Shown piece after piece: positions 11,061 to 22,471 of a DNA stretch of 64,000 nt. Where the stretch lies: NCBI GenBank assembly GCA_027405735.1, contig JAPEHQ010000001.1, positions 3,472,001-3,536,000 of the forward strand. The letters are read 5' to 3'. The notes below the pieces were generated by a model. It had not been told where the DNA came from and ran no database searches. It worked only from the letters and a program-made list of their open reading frames with translations. The stretch is from Mucor racemosus. Its lineage: Eukaryota; Mucoromycota; Mucoromycetes; Mucorales; Mucoraceae. Within the stretch, counting starts at the first letter, position 1, and each line of letters starts with the position of its first letter. Made by a program: the position numbers and the translations under genes.

Positions 11061-11205
11061 ATGCAACTGCATCTGTTATATCAGAATCTAGATATAGCGC
11101 TATAGTAGTCGTATTATCAGGATATTGTTATTGTTACACTATTAATAATTGTTGTATGACTTGATAATATCTTCTATACATAATCTCATTCTCTAAATTA
11201 TTGAA
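11061..11205. repeat. Repeat fragment shared with 38105-38245 (inverted)
   Basis: The segment with CAGAATCTAGATATAGCGCT and the following 100 bp reappear as a reverse complement near 38110-38245 (there AGCGCTATATCTAGATTCTG). Identity looks around 80 per cent by eye. No further copies are seen here. Confidence 0.55.
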
Positions 11206-11587
11206 TAAAACCCACCTTTTACTCTTGTCTAACTCTTATTAGTTTTGGTAAAACAGCATCTGTTGAATATTACTTGAGTTTCTGTGCGTTGTGGCTCATG
11301 TTATACTAACTCCCATTTTGGCATATATTGCTTTACTTTCATCCATATTCAAGTTTTGTGTTATACAGCTTAATATTAATGTACTAATATTGAGTTTTGT
11401 TTATATCTCCATCAAAAATTGTCATTTTTTCCAGATGATGTCTACTACCAATTTCTGGAAAGCTCTATTATCATTTCCAAAAAGAAAAAATACACCTTAA
11501 TTTGCTGCATTTCCCAAAATAGTAAAAAACTGACGAATACATGTCCACAAATATGGGGATTAAAATTGTAGACCACAGGAGAGTGAC
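11206..11587. other. Intergenic, no gene seen
   Basis: A short open frame exists at 11291-11500, but it has no recognisable motif and sits in repeat-rich DNA. I do not call it. Confidence 0.4.
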
Positions 11588-11589
11588 AA

Positions 11590-11750
11590 GCTTAACGGGT
11601 AGTGCATGCGCTACAAATTGAGTGTGACACACATATTTGTGAGTTCAAACCCGCCAAAGGGGAAGCCCTTTGGTATTAGGATATGAATTTCGAAAGAGAA
11701 TCTCCGATGACCCTTGCTTCTCATCGAATATAATCCTCCTTTTTTTTTTC
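11590..11750 (+). repeat. tRNA-derived SINE-like sequence, second member
   Basis: B-box-like GAGTTCAAACCC at 11641-11652, preceded by GGGTAGTGCATGCGCTACAA (A-box region) and followed by a T-rich end. It shares the plan of 6222-6400. Confidence 0.35.
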
Positions 11751-12052
11751 TTAGTAAGCTTTGCATATGTCTAGTAAATGTTTTCCGTTTTCATTAATGT
11801 ATATGATATGAGTACTAATAAATTTGGCTGGCAAAACCTGGCTCGTCGACACCAAAACTATCAGCATCCATGGGTCATTGTACGTTCAGACAGTTTGAGC
11901 AACAAGTTGGTTACCTGCTACTTACATCTACTAAGATCAGCAAGCCCATCAGTTTTTCCCAACGAATATGAATCCAAATGACATCCCATTGCAATGGCAG
12001 ATACCTCTAGCGCTGATCCGCAGAATTGCAAAAGGTTTGGTCTTGTCGTGTA

Positions 12053-12578
12053 TTTTCAGGTTTGATGAATAATACTTAAAAAAAAGAATACAACTAAAAG
12101 AGAATGAGTAACGAATCAGTTCTTCAACTGTATGATAAAAACAAGATATCGTTTATTTAGATATAAAAGTATGGCCTTTTATATTGATGTGACATTGAAA
12201 TCCTGAGGTGTAACTTAAGGCACTATTGAACCATTATTAGATCTGTTTGATAATAATCTATCGATTGAAATGGATCAATCACAATTTAACCGTTCTTGAA
12301 GAGCTTGTGAATTGCCTTGTTTTAATACTGCACTAAATGTTGTGCTTGGATGTTGATTTGATAGCTACTTGATTAATTAACCGCTGCGATGAATTTATAT
12401 GGTATCATAATTGAGGTCCAAGCGTTTTTGGTAATTATTGGATTAAACCTAGTTCGCTAGGATTTTCTTATATCCGATATCAAGACTTTGCACTTCAATA
12501 AATGTCGTAATCAATAGATTGTAAGATGTATTGATACTGTAGGAGGTAATAACGTACGGTACTTGGAGGAATACAATA
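12053..12578 (-). repeat. LTR-like repeat family B, copy 3 (reverse)
   Basis: Reverse-orientation copy, from TGTCGTGTATTTTCAGG to TACTTGGAGGAATACAATA. It retains the conserved blocks of the family but has lost the terminal TGTTGT. Confidence 0.6.
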
Positions 12579-12579
12579 T

Positions 12580-12780
12580 AGTATACGATTCATATTTTTG
12601 CCAATGGTCACTCTTCCAAAAAAAAGCCGAACAATCACCGGAAGCGGCCATCTAGTAATATTTCCAAGCTTCAAATTTCTAGAAAAAATTACCGGACAGA
12701 CCGGACGCGGTTGTCTAAATATTCTAAGCAGCTATAAGATACGGGTATCGAAATTTCATACAAAAATTAAGGTTCGACTG
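12580..12780 (+). mobile_element. pogo/Tigger-like element, right end
   Basis: The segment with CCGAACAATCACCGG, ACCGGACAGACCGGACGCGG and the end GGTTCGACTG at 12780, followed by TA, matches 58983-59163. The terminal CAGTCGAACC (as read inward) is typical of pogo/Tigger-type termini. The left end is missing because the copy abuts the family B repeat. Confidence 0.6.
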
Positions 12781-12943
12781 TATTGCTATTAATTATTCAA
12801 AGGCTTATTTTAAGTAAAACATACATACAACCTACAACATTATTAGCCTAATAACGGATTTAACTTAAAAAGCATTAAATTATATAACCGGATTCAAAAA
12901 AAGTCCATAAAATCACAAATTTAGAGGATTTATATATAGAAGC

Positions 12944-13422
12944 CACTACGGCCGACCTGTGCTACACAAGATAATTTTGTTGTGCCCAGGTGGGCTACAC
13001 CCTATAGCCTGGTGATGAGTTGTTGCGCCCACTGAATAAATGGCGGCTAAAAAGATAACAAGATGCACATGGGTGCAACAAAAGAAACTGCACACAAGCA
13101 TAACGAAAAGCCTGTATGTGTAGAATTATAGATTCTGTCTATATGCATGACATTAATCCCATGTGTGCATAATAGTAGAATTGCCCATAAGTATTATGAG
13201 CTGATCGTATGGGCACTAATTGGTTTGTACATGAGCATCGTGCCGTTCTCAAAATTTCATTGCATTTTTTACTGGAATAATGGGGTTTTAAATTAAATTT
13301 GCTTTTATTGATATAGATTATAGATAATATAATTCAATGTGTTGTTGATGTATAGCAATACATGCAACTGCCAATATATTTACGATTATCATTATTTATA
13401 AATATGTTTATAGCTATAATGT
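12944..13422. repeat. GCACA/TGTGC-dense repeat, copy 2
   Basis: Homologous to 2986-3473. It has an extra piece at about 13007-13035 (GGTGGGCTACACCCTATAGC) absent from copy 1. No coding potential shared with copy 1. Confidence 0.6.
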
Positions 13423-13683
13423 TTGCAGCAACAATGTTTTTTGCTCGAGCATAAACTTAAATAATACTTAATGCTTAAATTTATATGCAAGCCAAATCTA
13501 AGATTATAAATGTTACGATGTTACTTTATCACACATAAAATTTAAACATATTAACCTTCTTTAAACTTACTATTTTAGTTTACGATTGTCAGCTGTAAAA
13601 AGAGTTGTTTCCAAGTATACAGTAGCTACAATCAAAACTATGGTTATTAGACAAAACATTAGTTATTCTTTTTATTTTGTTTC

Positions 13684-14416
13684 TGCAGTGGAATTACATA
13701 CTAAAAACGCTTGATAAAAATAAAACAACCTAAATTTCAAGTGTCGCTCATAAAATATGATGCCACTTGAAATGTGAACAACGATAATAAACAAACGCTT
13801 CAATTGAACACAATAATAAACGCATGCTAAAAATATGAAATACCCTTTTTGAACCATACATGTTGTGTAGATGATAGCACCCTTGATCACGGCGCAATCA
13901 ATTACACAAATGACATACTGTATATATATCAAAACAGGATTCTATCCAAATCAATAATGATAATAAACAAAGATATTAATTTAGTCAACTACTCATCTAT
14001 ATCGAAGTTGCACTATCAATATAAATAAGATTCAAGCATATAAAAACTACCCCTTAAAAATCAAGGTTACATAAAATAGATATAACAGAAATAAACAAAA
14101 CAACCATTTCCCAAAAAGGTCGATATTGTCACACTTGACATACAATCCCTTATGGTCAATGCTCTACACAATTTACCCCTTAAAATATCAAATCAATAAC
14201 AATGTACTCAAAACTGGAAGATTACTAAATATACATCCATTCAAGTCTGATGGTATCCAAATTCTCCAAATCACTAGAAATACCCTCATACTTTTCAGTT
14301 ATTTTAACTCTTCAGAAATCTTTTGTAATAAAAACTTTAGCTGATTATAATTGTATTTCTACTGCTTTTATTTTTATATTTTTATATTTTAGTAAATAAC
14401 TTCGTAATTTACTGCA
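13684..14416 (+). mobile_element. Solo LTR (LTR-5), 733 bp, with 5-bp target duplication
   Basis: Starts TGCAGTGGAATTAC and ends GTAATTTACTGCA. Flanked by GTTTC at 13679-13683 and 14417-14421. A poly(A)-type AATAAA lies at about 14327. The 3' half (14063-14416) is shared with 37745-38095, a reverse fragment at 58198-58262 and the last 120 bp of the window. The open frame at 14126-14344 is not conserved in the other copy. Confidence 0.8.
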
Positions 14417-14801
14417 GTTTCTATATCATTTAAAATTTTATCATTTTTCTGGAACATTTTGTAGGTTTGTAGCCAGTTCTAGCTTCCATTGAGTAGATAT
14501 AAATATTATTGCCTTCGATTTGATCTGGTAATCAAGAAATACGTCCAACAATACAGTAGTAGATAATGATATTTGATCTTACAATGCAGTTAATTATAAA
14601 TAAAAATATTAGCCTTTAATATAACGACTGCTACCTATATTAAAAACATTAGTCCCTTCTGTTAGCATGCGTATTTAGATAAAAGAAAAGAGTACCAGCT
14701 TGATAGTCTGATATGCCTAATCAAATGGTGAATAATATCCTTGGAATATGAAAAAAAAAGAGAGAAACAACACACGTAGAAAAGAATTTTTACGGCTTTA
14801 C

Positions 14802-15098
14802 TGATCTATCAGAATTAGGAATTACCGAATTACCAATTTAGAACATCTGTCAAACCATGATATTCAACATGCAATTCAAGCAAGATCATATTCCATGCGT
14901 CTATCATCATGATACTATTGAATCATAGAAGCATGATTCCAATATATCCACACAATATCCAAATGCTCATTCTAATTATATTATCACTCACATTTAATAC
15001 ACTCATTCAATTAGTATATAAACCCTCTTTATAAGCTCATAATAAAACGGTACTTTTTCATTTGATTAATTTTATAAGATTTACCTTTCGATAAATCA
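14802..15098 (+). mobile_element. Solo LTR (LTR-2), 297 bp, with 5-bp target duplication
   Basis: Starts TGATCTATCAG, ends CGATAAATCA, flanked by TTTAC at 14797-14801 and 15099-15103. A TATA box (GTATATAAACCCTC, about 15017) is followed by AATAAAA at about 15044. The empty site is visible in copies A and C of repeat R, confirming the insertion. Confidence 0.87.
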
Positions 15099-16030
15099 TT
15101 TACATTATTTAGCACATTTAAAACCCTGCTAAATTGCACATTTTAGCCAATGTAAAAGCAGCATTACAGCGCATCAACCCATAAACTAAACAAAATAGGC
15201 AATATCTGTTATCATAGAAACATGCATTTTCTACAGGAAAAATCGGCTGTCATATCATAGATTCATTAAAAAATTGCAAAAGCGAGCCCGTAGAGCAACG
15301 CCGTAATTGAGCATAGCAAGATTGAATGGCTAAGTCTCTTATACTATGGTATATGTCTAAGTTTTAAATAAAAAAGAGCGCTTTTTTTAAACTTTTCCTA
15401 TATTTAACCACGTACGGTCTGAAACTTCAGATTTTGTAGCGGACATTTTCGGGGCTCATTTTATCCTTACCAACACTCGTGGTTTTGATCAAAAAATAGA
15501 AAAATCAAATTTTGATACCAAAATTAACGTTTAAATATACTACATTGTGAGAGAAAGTTGTAGCCATGGCTAATATACATTTTATAAAAGCTTAATATTA
15601 AATGTTAAATAATGAAAATTTGCACTTTTGCCCCAAAAACGGATTTTTGGTTAAAGGATTTTCATGTAATATTTTGCAATAAAAATGTTTGTTATTTTTT
15701 ATTGAGCAAATAGAGCGGTAAATTCTGTACATGTGTATATTTTTTGTTTTTATAATTGGTAGTATAATTAACTCTAGATTTGCAAAATCAGAAAAAAAAA
15801 ATTAAAAAATGTCAAAATTGATGATCTGGACAAGAATAATTTTCTAAATTAATATTCCGCTTATAAGCCTTGTAAGTCTTAAAAATAAGAGATTTCATAA
15901 TACTTGAGAATTTTTTCAAGAATTTACAATGCTGTACCCACTTGATTCAAGCCTATTACTGTAAATCTTTATACATGTTAATTTTGTGTGGTAGTTTATT
16001 TGATGATAATATAGTCTTTATAATTATTGC

Positions 16031-17582
16031 ATTAGAAATAATTTACATCAAATTATGGTTCGAAATTGAATTTTGAAGTTTCACTTAATGCGCAGTGAAT
16101 ATATGAATAACATATCTTGATTAAATTAGCTAACAGCTGTTTTTGAAGGACTAAAGCACAGTTTTCAACAAGAAACCTGTCTTTCTCTGCTTAAAAATCG
16201 AAGTGCCTGGAAAAATCTTTGTAATCAATGGATATTGATCCAGATGGGCTAGAACTTTCAAAATATATACTACATAACAGTGTATTTGAAACTATTTTTT
16301 TTAGCACCCATTGATTGACTGGTTAAAACATAGGAATAAAGTATCCACTTTTTGAGACTTTTTTTAGACTATATCAATTTGGTATAATGCAAAAAAAGAG
16401 TAATCTACAGTGATACTGTTGCATCAAGTCATCCCGATTACCAATCGAGCCATATTTTCAATAAAAATATTTCAATAAAAAATGCATATGTTGTACATGA
16501 TTGGATTGCTACAAATGATTCCCAAAAAAACATCCAAATTTTCAATTCCCCTACCATAGCTTTTTTGTCTACATCTAATCATTTGAAGGTGTTATATTAT
16601 TGTATTTTTCTGGATATTCCTTTGGAATCTAGGCAAATGTGGTCTCTAATTTAGGATTATGCGTTGTTAGTCATGACTCATATCTTTATGCAGACGTATT
16701 TAATAAAATAATAACTAAATTTTTTGATAGAAACAGGTTTTCAATGTTATAAGCTTGGTTGATTTTATTTATTACAGTATTTTGATGCTTTGAAATTATT
16801 CTTTTTTTTTATCAATAGGACAAAGATGTTTACATTGAAATTCTCTGCAGTGATAACTGTCTGATGGCATATTCCAGTCTGTAATCGGTAAAAATCATAT
16901 GGTAATTTATAACTTACGTATTTATCAAAACATCCAATTGTATATAGATGTGTATTACAAAATATTTAGGTGCATGTATACTTTGATTGCAATTGATTTG
17001 ATTTAAAAAAGTGGATTGTTCATCGACTGTTAATTGTATAGTTTGATCATGTTTTATTTAGAAAGGCAGGTATTTAAAATTCATTAGAATGAACATGCTT
17101 ACATCTGATTTTTTATGTTTAATATGAAGGCTATTGACAGTAATATCAATGCGTATACCAAGTTTCACCAACCAAATTTACCAGCAAGAGATTAACTCGT
17201 CGGAATCTGCATTTACATATTGAAAATTAAACACGAGTTGGCTTCTGTATATACAAAACATCTCAGGAAATGTATTGCCCAAGTTCAATATGAAGGCTGC
17301 TGCGATTAATTACTCTCAAACGAGCCCTGTGTGAGGGTGCTTTTGAGTGGCTCAGAAGAATTGATGCCATTAAGATTTTCTTTATTCAAGAAAAAAGTAA
17401 TTATACCACCAATTCTTTAAAGTGATTTTTTTCTTATTTATTGTACGACGTGCAACGTTGTATTGTACTCACTAAGCCGAGATGTTTCCTTGAAAGAGAA
17501 CAACAAAGATTCGATGATTCTCAATACATTCGTATTCTTCTTTATTCCTTTTTTATTTTTTTTACAAAATATACATAGATAA
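16031..17582. other. Intergenic region upstream of the kelch gene
   Basis: About 1.5 kb without a supportable gene. Short frames only. The part nearest 17583 should hold the kelch gene promoter; TTTATTCCTTTTTTATTTTT at about 17541-17560 is the T-rich tract that often precedes starts in this window. Confidence 0.45.
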
Positions 17583-19775
17583 ATGATCAGTTGCAAAGAT
17601 ACTTTAGTATCAGTTGCCACTGTATTAGCTATACTTTTATCGAGTTCTAGCGTAAATGCAATTTCATTAGAAAAACGATCTGAATCTCGTAAGTAATTTT
17701 GCGCCTTTGAAAGTTAAATACAAATTCATCAGATAATTGCATACATTTAGAATGTGGGCTTTTAGGTGATTCTATTTATTGTTTTGGCGGCTATATTACT
17801 GATAGTCTGTTTGATAATCAATTATACGTCCTCCCAGTAAAAAATTTGCCAGCTAGCAATAATAGTATAGAATCTATTGCTCAAAGTTGGTCGTTAGTCC
17901 ATCATTCTAATTCAGAATACACGCTCGAACGGAGACGAAAAGCAACATCTACTACATATGGCAATGCATTATTTATTACAGGAGGATATAGCTATGGTAC
18001 AACCGTTTTGGTCAATCAAACCATTGCCTATGATAGAGATTCAAATACATGGCGTACTTTTAATAATTACATAACTCCTGGAGGATTTGTTCGACAAGTG
18101 TATGTAATTACTATACAAAAACATGTACCAAGTACACCCAATTTATCTTTTTGTAAACAGATATAGTGCAACTGCAATTAGTCTGACACCAGTAGAAAAC
18201 ACAATTGCTTTGTTCGGTGGTTGCACACAGTAAGTGAACTAAGCCAGTAAATCAAGATACCTTGTTAAACTCAAATTAAAATTCAGGAACACACTTTTGA
18301 GTGGACTTGCACCGGTGCAAATTGATAATAAAAATCATACAATCATACACGAAGGATTCTCGTCTATAAATACATTCGATTATACCCAAAATCTGTGGAC
18401 AGAGAAATCTCCTCAAATAAATCTGCCTATCAATTTTTATTCTGGACAAACCGCTACATTTAATCCTAGAACTGGCCTTATTTACTATTTGGGTGGAGTT
18501 TATTTTTCGTCACCAGATTATACTATAACTTATTCTCAAGACTATAATACTGCCAACATGTTCAATACTACAAGTGGTAATTGGCATCTCGTACAATTGC
18601 AAGGGAATGCACCCGCTCCTCGCATTTCTCCAACCGCGACATTGTGTATGTATTAAAGGGGTGATATTTCTATTAGTAGATATTTATTAGTATTATTTTT
18701 AGTACCCAATTCAAATCATATTTTATTATTTGGTGGAAGCGAGACAGGGCAACTTGCAGGTAATATAGATACCATACTTGCGTTGGAAATATATTGAAAT
18801 CTTACTGATTTATTATTTTAAGCATACCCCGACTTTTGCTACACACTTGATCTTGATACTAATAATTGGACCCTTCAATCTATTGATACACATGGTGAAA
18901 CATCTGCACTTCGATTTGCCCACTCAGGTACAGTATTTGTAAATTTTGTAAGCTATAGATACTAATCATTCGTTAATAACTATAGCTGTTTTAGTCGATA
19001 CAAGTTTATTCATTTTGTTTGGATTAGCTGTATATGGCAGACCCCTAAATGATATTCTTGTTTTAAGTGTTAACGATGTAAACAATCTTTACTTTACAGA
19101 AACTTTCCCTTACACTGAAATAGTCAAACCTGCTACCGTAACACCAAATACGACAGATAATGGCACCACCATATCAGCTAGTAATATATCACCTACGGTA
19201 AACATATTAAGTACTGGTGCCATTGCTGGTATTGCTGTTTCATGTATCGTTATAGTGAGTTTTATATGATCCTACAAGAGGATACATTGTATGTAGTGTT
19301 GACATTTATTTAGGGTTTGGCTCTCTCAGCTGCATTTTTATACTTTTTCTGTATTCGCAAAAAGAAGCAACCTAAAAAGAATATAGATGAATTATCTGTT
19401 GATTGGGATCAAGTAGAGAATTTTTATAATAATGTTAATGAACCTCATGAGCAAAATATGATTGAAGATGAAAAATATTTGTCTATTATTAAGCCTGGAG
19501 AGAAAACTTTGCAGACCTTTTCATCATCTTCTATTGCCACATCTTCAGGAAGATATACTCCAAATGTGTATGATGATGACAGTATACCCAAAGACAGTAA
19601 AACTCTTAATAGCAATAGTACTTCCAATTTAGCCGAAGAACAAGTGAAGTTAATGAAGCCGTCAATGATCAACGAGGAAAACGATACGAAATATGTTACA
19701 AGCTCTCCTAAACCCATTGCCATGAGGCTAAAGCCGGATATTGATATTACTAGAAAGCTGGAGCCAGATATTTAG
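17583..19775 (+). CDS. Kelch-repeat type I membrane protein (eight exons, 591 aa)
   Basis: Exons 17583-17688, 17751-18099, 18161-18229, 18287-18645, 18703-18759, 18823-18927, 18986-19254 and 19314-19775 join in frame through GT..AG introns of 57-73 nt and give 591 residues. The start is the first ATG before a signal peptide (residues 1-26, hydrophobic VATVLAILLSSSS) with a kexin-like LEKR after it. Six kelch-type strands end in a glycine pair or close variant: IYCFGGY, LFITGGY, IALFGGC, IYYLGGV, ILLFGGS, LFILFGL. This predicts a beta-propeller outside the cell. A single membrane helix (about residues 425-455) is followed by RKKKQPKK and an acidic, serine-rich cytoplasmic tail of about 140 residues. 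Family knowledge: such kelch membrane proteins are numerous in Mucoromycota, role unknown. Inference: surface recognition or wall-related. Poly(A) signal AATAAA at 19778. Confidence 0.88.
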
Positions 19776-21655
19776 AAAATAAACCAGCATAAACAATTGA
19801 TTTACTTTTATTCACATGGCTATCTAATGCTATTTAACATACAGAAAAATGCGTCTGATAGTAGTAAAACAAGCAAAATAGTAACGCAAATTAATGTTGG
19901 TACAAAAGTTCTAGTAATTTGAAAGCATAAACATAAATGATCGATGTAAACGATATTTAAGATATATTCAAATGGGTTTGATTGTTAAATATCAATTCTT
20001 CTGATAGTTAAAACCAATGTTTTGCTGTTTATGTATCTTTTCCAACTAAAATATCTACTAAAGATGGACCATGCGTAATGAACATATGCACAAAAGCGAT
20101 CTAATGGAGATTGAAATAATATTCATGGTGCTAATGGCACTAATTGGCAGCAGTACAAATGGAGTGTAGATCGGTATTTGGATAGTTCTTGAAACATCTT
20201 TGTTATGTCTTATACAGGAAATTCGGATAGTGCATCATTTATCTAAAAAGACTAGGGTGATACGTGTGGGGAACATGATACCATAAAGCAAAAAATGAAA
20301 CTTCTGCATCAAAACAATCATCATCGGTGATATATTGTTGAAATTAGTAAAAAAAAAGGAAAAGAAAAGAAAAGAAAAGAACAGAAAAGACAACCCTGCT
20401 TTATGTACATTACAAACAAGATTAAGTTTGGTATCTTCTATTCAGATTCTTTTTATAATCTTTTTTATTGCATACATTTATATAGCATAAATGTCATTTC
20501 AATCAAAATTTAAATATGTTTCGATGTATCTTCAAGTGCATGTTTTGCATGTTTTATCCTTTCAAGACCCTTATCCTTGTGCAGTATTGCAATGCAAAAT
20601 ATTTCCCAAGAAAAATTCTTCTTATCACTGCAAGAGCTGCATCTTAAAAAGGCAAAAATACAGATTGCATTCAGTTTTGTGGAATCTTGAGTTATTATCT
20701 TGAATATTTCACGTCAAAATGATCAAATCTAATATGTATACTTGACTCAAGTGTAGCACAATGTCTTTAATGCGCAAGAGTAACTTGCTAACAAAACAAT
20801 ATAAATTCATCATTTGAACATGTATAGTTAATGTGCATTTCATAATACTTGTCATACTTGTTTTTTTTTTCTTTTAGACACTATACATAAAGAACGAGGC
20901 TGAGCCCTGGATGCTGTTTCATTTACCCAAATTAGAAAATGTGATATGAGTGTGGTAATCATTCTTGTATATAAATTTCTTGCTTTTCAACTTTTCTTGT
21001 TTAAATGCTTTGCATAATCTTTATTAAATTTCATATGAAATGTGCATACATATTACTGGATTTTTTTTTATAGATTGTACGATATTTTGTATCGAGATAA
21101 CCTGTATCACGAAATCACAAGAATATCATTTTAGATCCAGGAAAGCGGGTCGTAATTTCTTTTCAGGAATGCACATTCACAAGGACAAAGAAAAAAACAA
21201 CAGTGATTAATGATGATGAAATATTTGTTCAAGTATTGCGCATCTTTTCTTTTTTTTTCTTTTTTTTTTTATATAATAAATAAACAGTATGTATGTATGT
21301 ATCTATGCTGATGTGTTCAATTTGCTATCATGTGGAAATGAAGAAGAAAAAAAAATATCGTTATTGTAGCAAGTAATAAAGTTCAACTATCAAAAAAAGG
21401 CAAACTTGTTTCTTTTTCCGATTCTGTCACCTTGTAAACATGCTGTTTGAAATAAGAACCTGGAGACACGATCAAGCCATTCCAATTTATATGTGGAATC
21501 AAAAATGACGGGCATTATCAAGTAAAAAGGCAATCGACGCTATTTCATTTTTATTTTTTCACACATTTAAGCTGTAAATCCTTTTTTTTTTTCTCCCCTT
21601 CTTTTTCCCTTTCTTCTTTTTCATTCTTTTACAGTTTAATATTTTATTAGTTTTT
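19776..21655. other. Intergenic between kelch and F-box genes
   Basis: No supportable gene. Contains the (AAAAG)n tract at 20349-20390, a (TATG)n run near 21287 and long pyrimidine tracts just before 21656. CTTTTACAG at about 21626-21634 could be the 3' end of a 5'-UTR intron of the F-box gene. Confidence 0.5.
20349..20390. repeat. (AAAAG)n microsatellite
   Basis: Imperfect pentamer repeat AAAAG, about eight units, one with ACAG. Confidence 0.85.
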
Positions 21656-22471
21656 ATGCCTGGGATCACTATTGGAGATTTGCCCACAGATATCTTGATT
21701 CAAATTGTTAGATATCTCGATCAAAAATCGCAACTTGAATTAGGACTAGTATCAAAATGTGTATCATATATTTGCATCAAACAACTATGGCATACACCAA
21801 GATGCACCTCTATTGCGGCATTGGAAAAATGGATACATACATTAAATAAAACGCACAATGCATATCCTTATCATACTTGGTTAATTGGATTGGATTTGGC
21901 ATTTGATAGTATTCAACATGTACCTGATTCAATATTGATTCCCAGACAAATACCTTTAAGATCTCTAAAATTACATAACGTCCAGGCCACATTTACAAAA
22001 TTTATTGAATTGTCTTGTGACAAAATTGAAGAAATTGAATTCTCCAATTGTTCTGCAGATATCACAATTGGGTTTGCTGCGCAATTGATCGACAAAAAGA
22101 AAAAGTATCTCAAATTATACAGTATTTCTATTTTGGATTGTTACTTGACTGATGCACTCGTTAATCAAATTGTTCCTTTTACCCCAAAGTTACGCTACTT
22201 TGGCTCTCAAGGCTCTGGGTATATGTCTGATTCTGCAATATTGGCTATTACCGAAAACTGTCCTCTAATTGAAACATTGGTTGTAACACTACCTAAATAT
22301 ATAATCCAGTCTAATACAATTACGTCTATTTCTTTGGAAGCACTGAGCAAGTGTTTACATTTAAAGAAATTCATCTGCACAGGTCAAGTACGCATTGCCA
22401 CAGAAGAACGTGGGTCATGGCTACTTGAAAAGTGCACATCTCTTGAACATTGCGATCTTTCCTTTTCTTGA
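21656..22471 (+). CDS. F-box protein, LRR-like (271 aa)
   Basis: A single open frame with an N-terminal F-box at residues 6-48: GDLPTDILIQIVRYLDQKSQ, then LELGLVSKC and IKQLWHTP, which is the usual L-P-x-E/D-I-L...L-V-C-W layout. The rest is leucine-rich with irregular repeats (LRSLKLHNVQ, IEEIEFSNCS, LIETLVVTLP, LEHCDLSFS) compatible with a short LRR solenoid. Family knowledge: F-box proteins bind Skp1 and bring substrates to SCF ubiquitin ligases. The substrate cannot be told. No introns are needed. The start follows a long T/C-rich leader, and AATAAATAAA at about 22558 can serve as poly(A) signal. It stands alone between long intergenic stretches. Confidence 0.85.
   Translation: MPGITIGDLPTDILIQIVRYLDQKSQLELGLVSKCVSYICIKQLWHTPRCTSIAALEKWIHTLNKTHNAYPYHTWLIGLDLAFDSIQHVPDSILIPRQIPLRSLKLHNVQATFTKFIELSCDKIEEIEFSNCSADITIGFAAQLIDKKKKYLKLYSISILDCYLTDALVNQIVPFTPKLRYFGSQGSGYMSDSAILAITENCPLIETLVVTLPKYIIQSNTITSISLEALSKCLHLKKFICTGQVRIATEERGSWLLEKCTSLEHCDLSFS

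Larger units (their letters stand above)
13588..16030 (+). repeat. Repeat family R, copy B, with two nested LTRs
   Basis: Begins near GTCAGCTGTAAAAAGAG and carries the same conserved blocks as copies A and C. Two solo LTRs sit inside it (13684-14416 and 14802-15098), each with a 5-bp target duplication. The segment 15100-15970 is nearly identical to 8800-9660. Unlike A and C, the dynein-like fragment is absent: homology stops near 16030. Confidence 0.72.

Noticed and set aside
14126..14344. Open frame inside LTR-5
   Set aside because: The related fragment at 37745-38095 breaks the frame; LTR sequence explains it.
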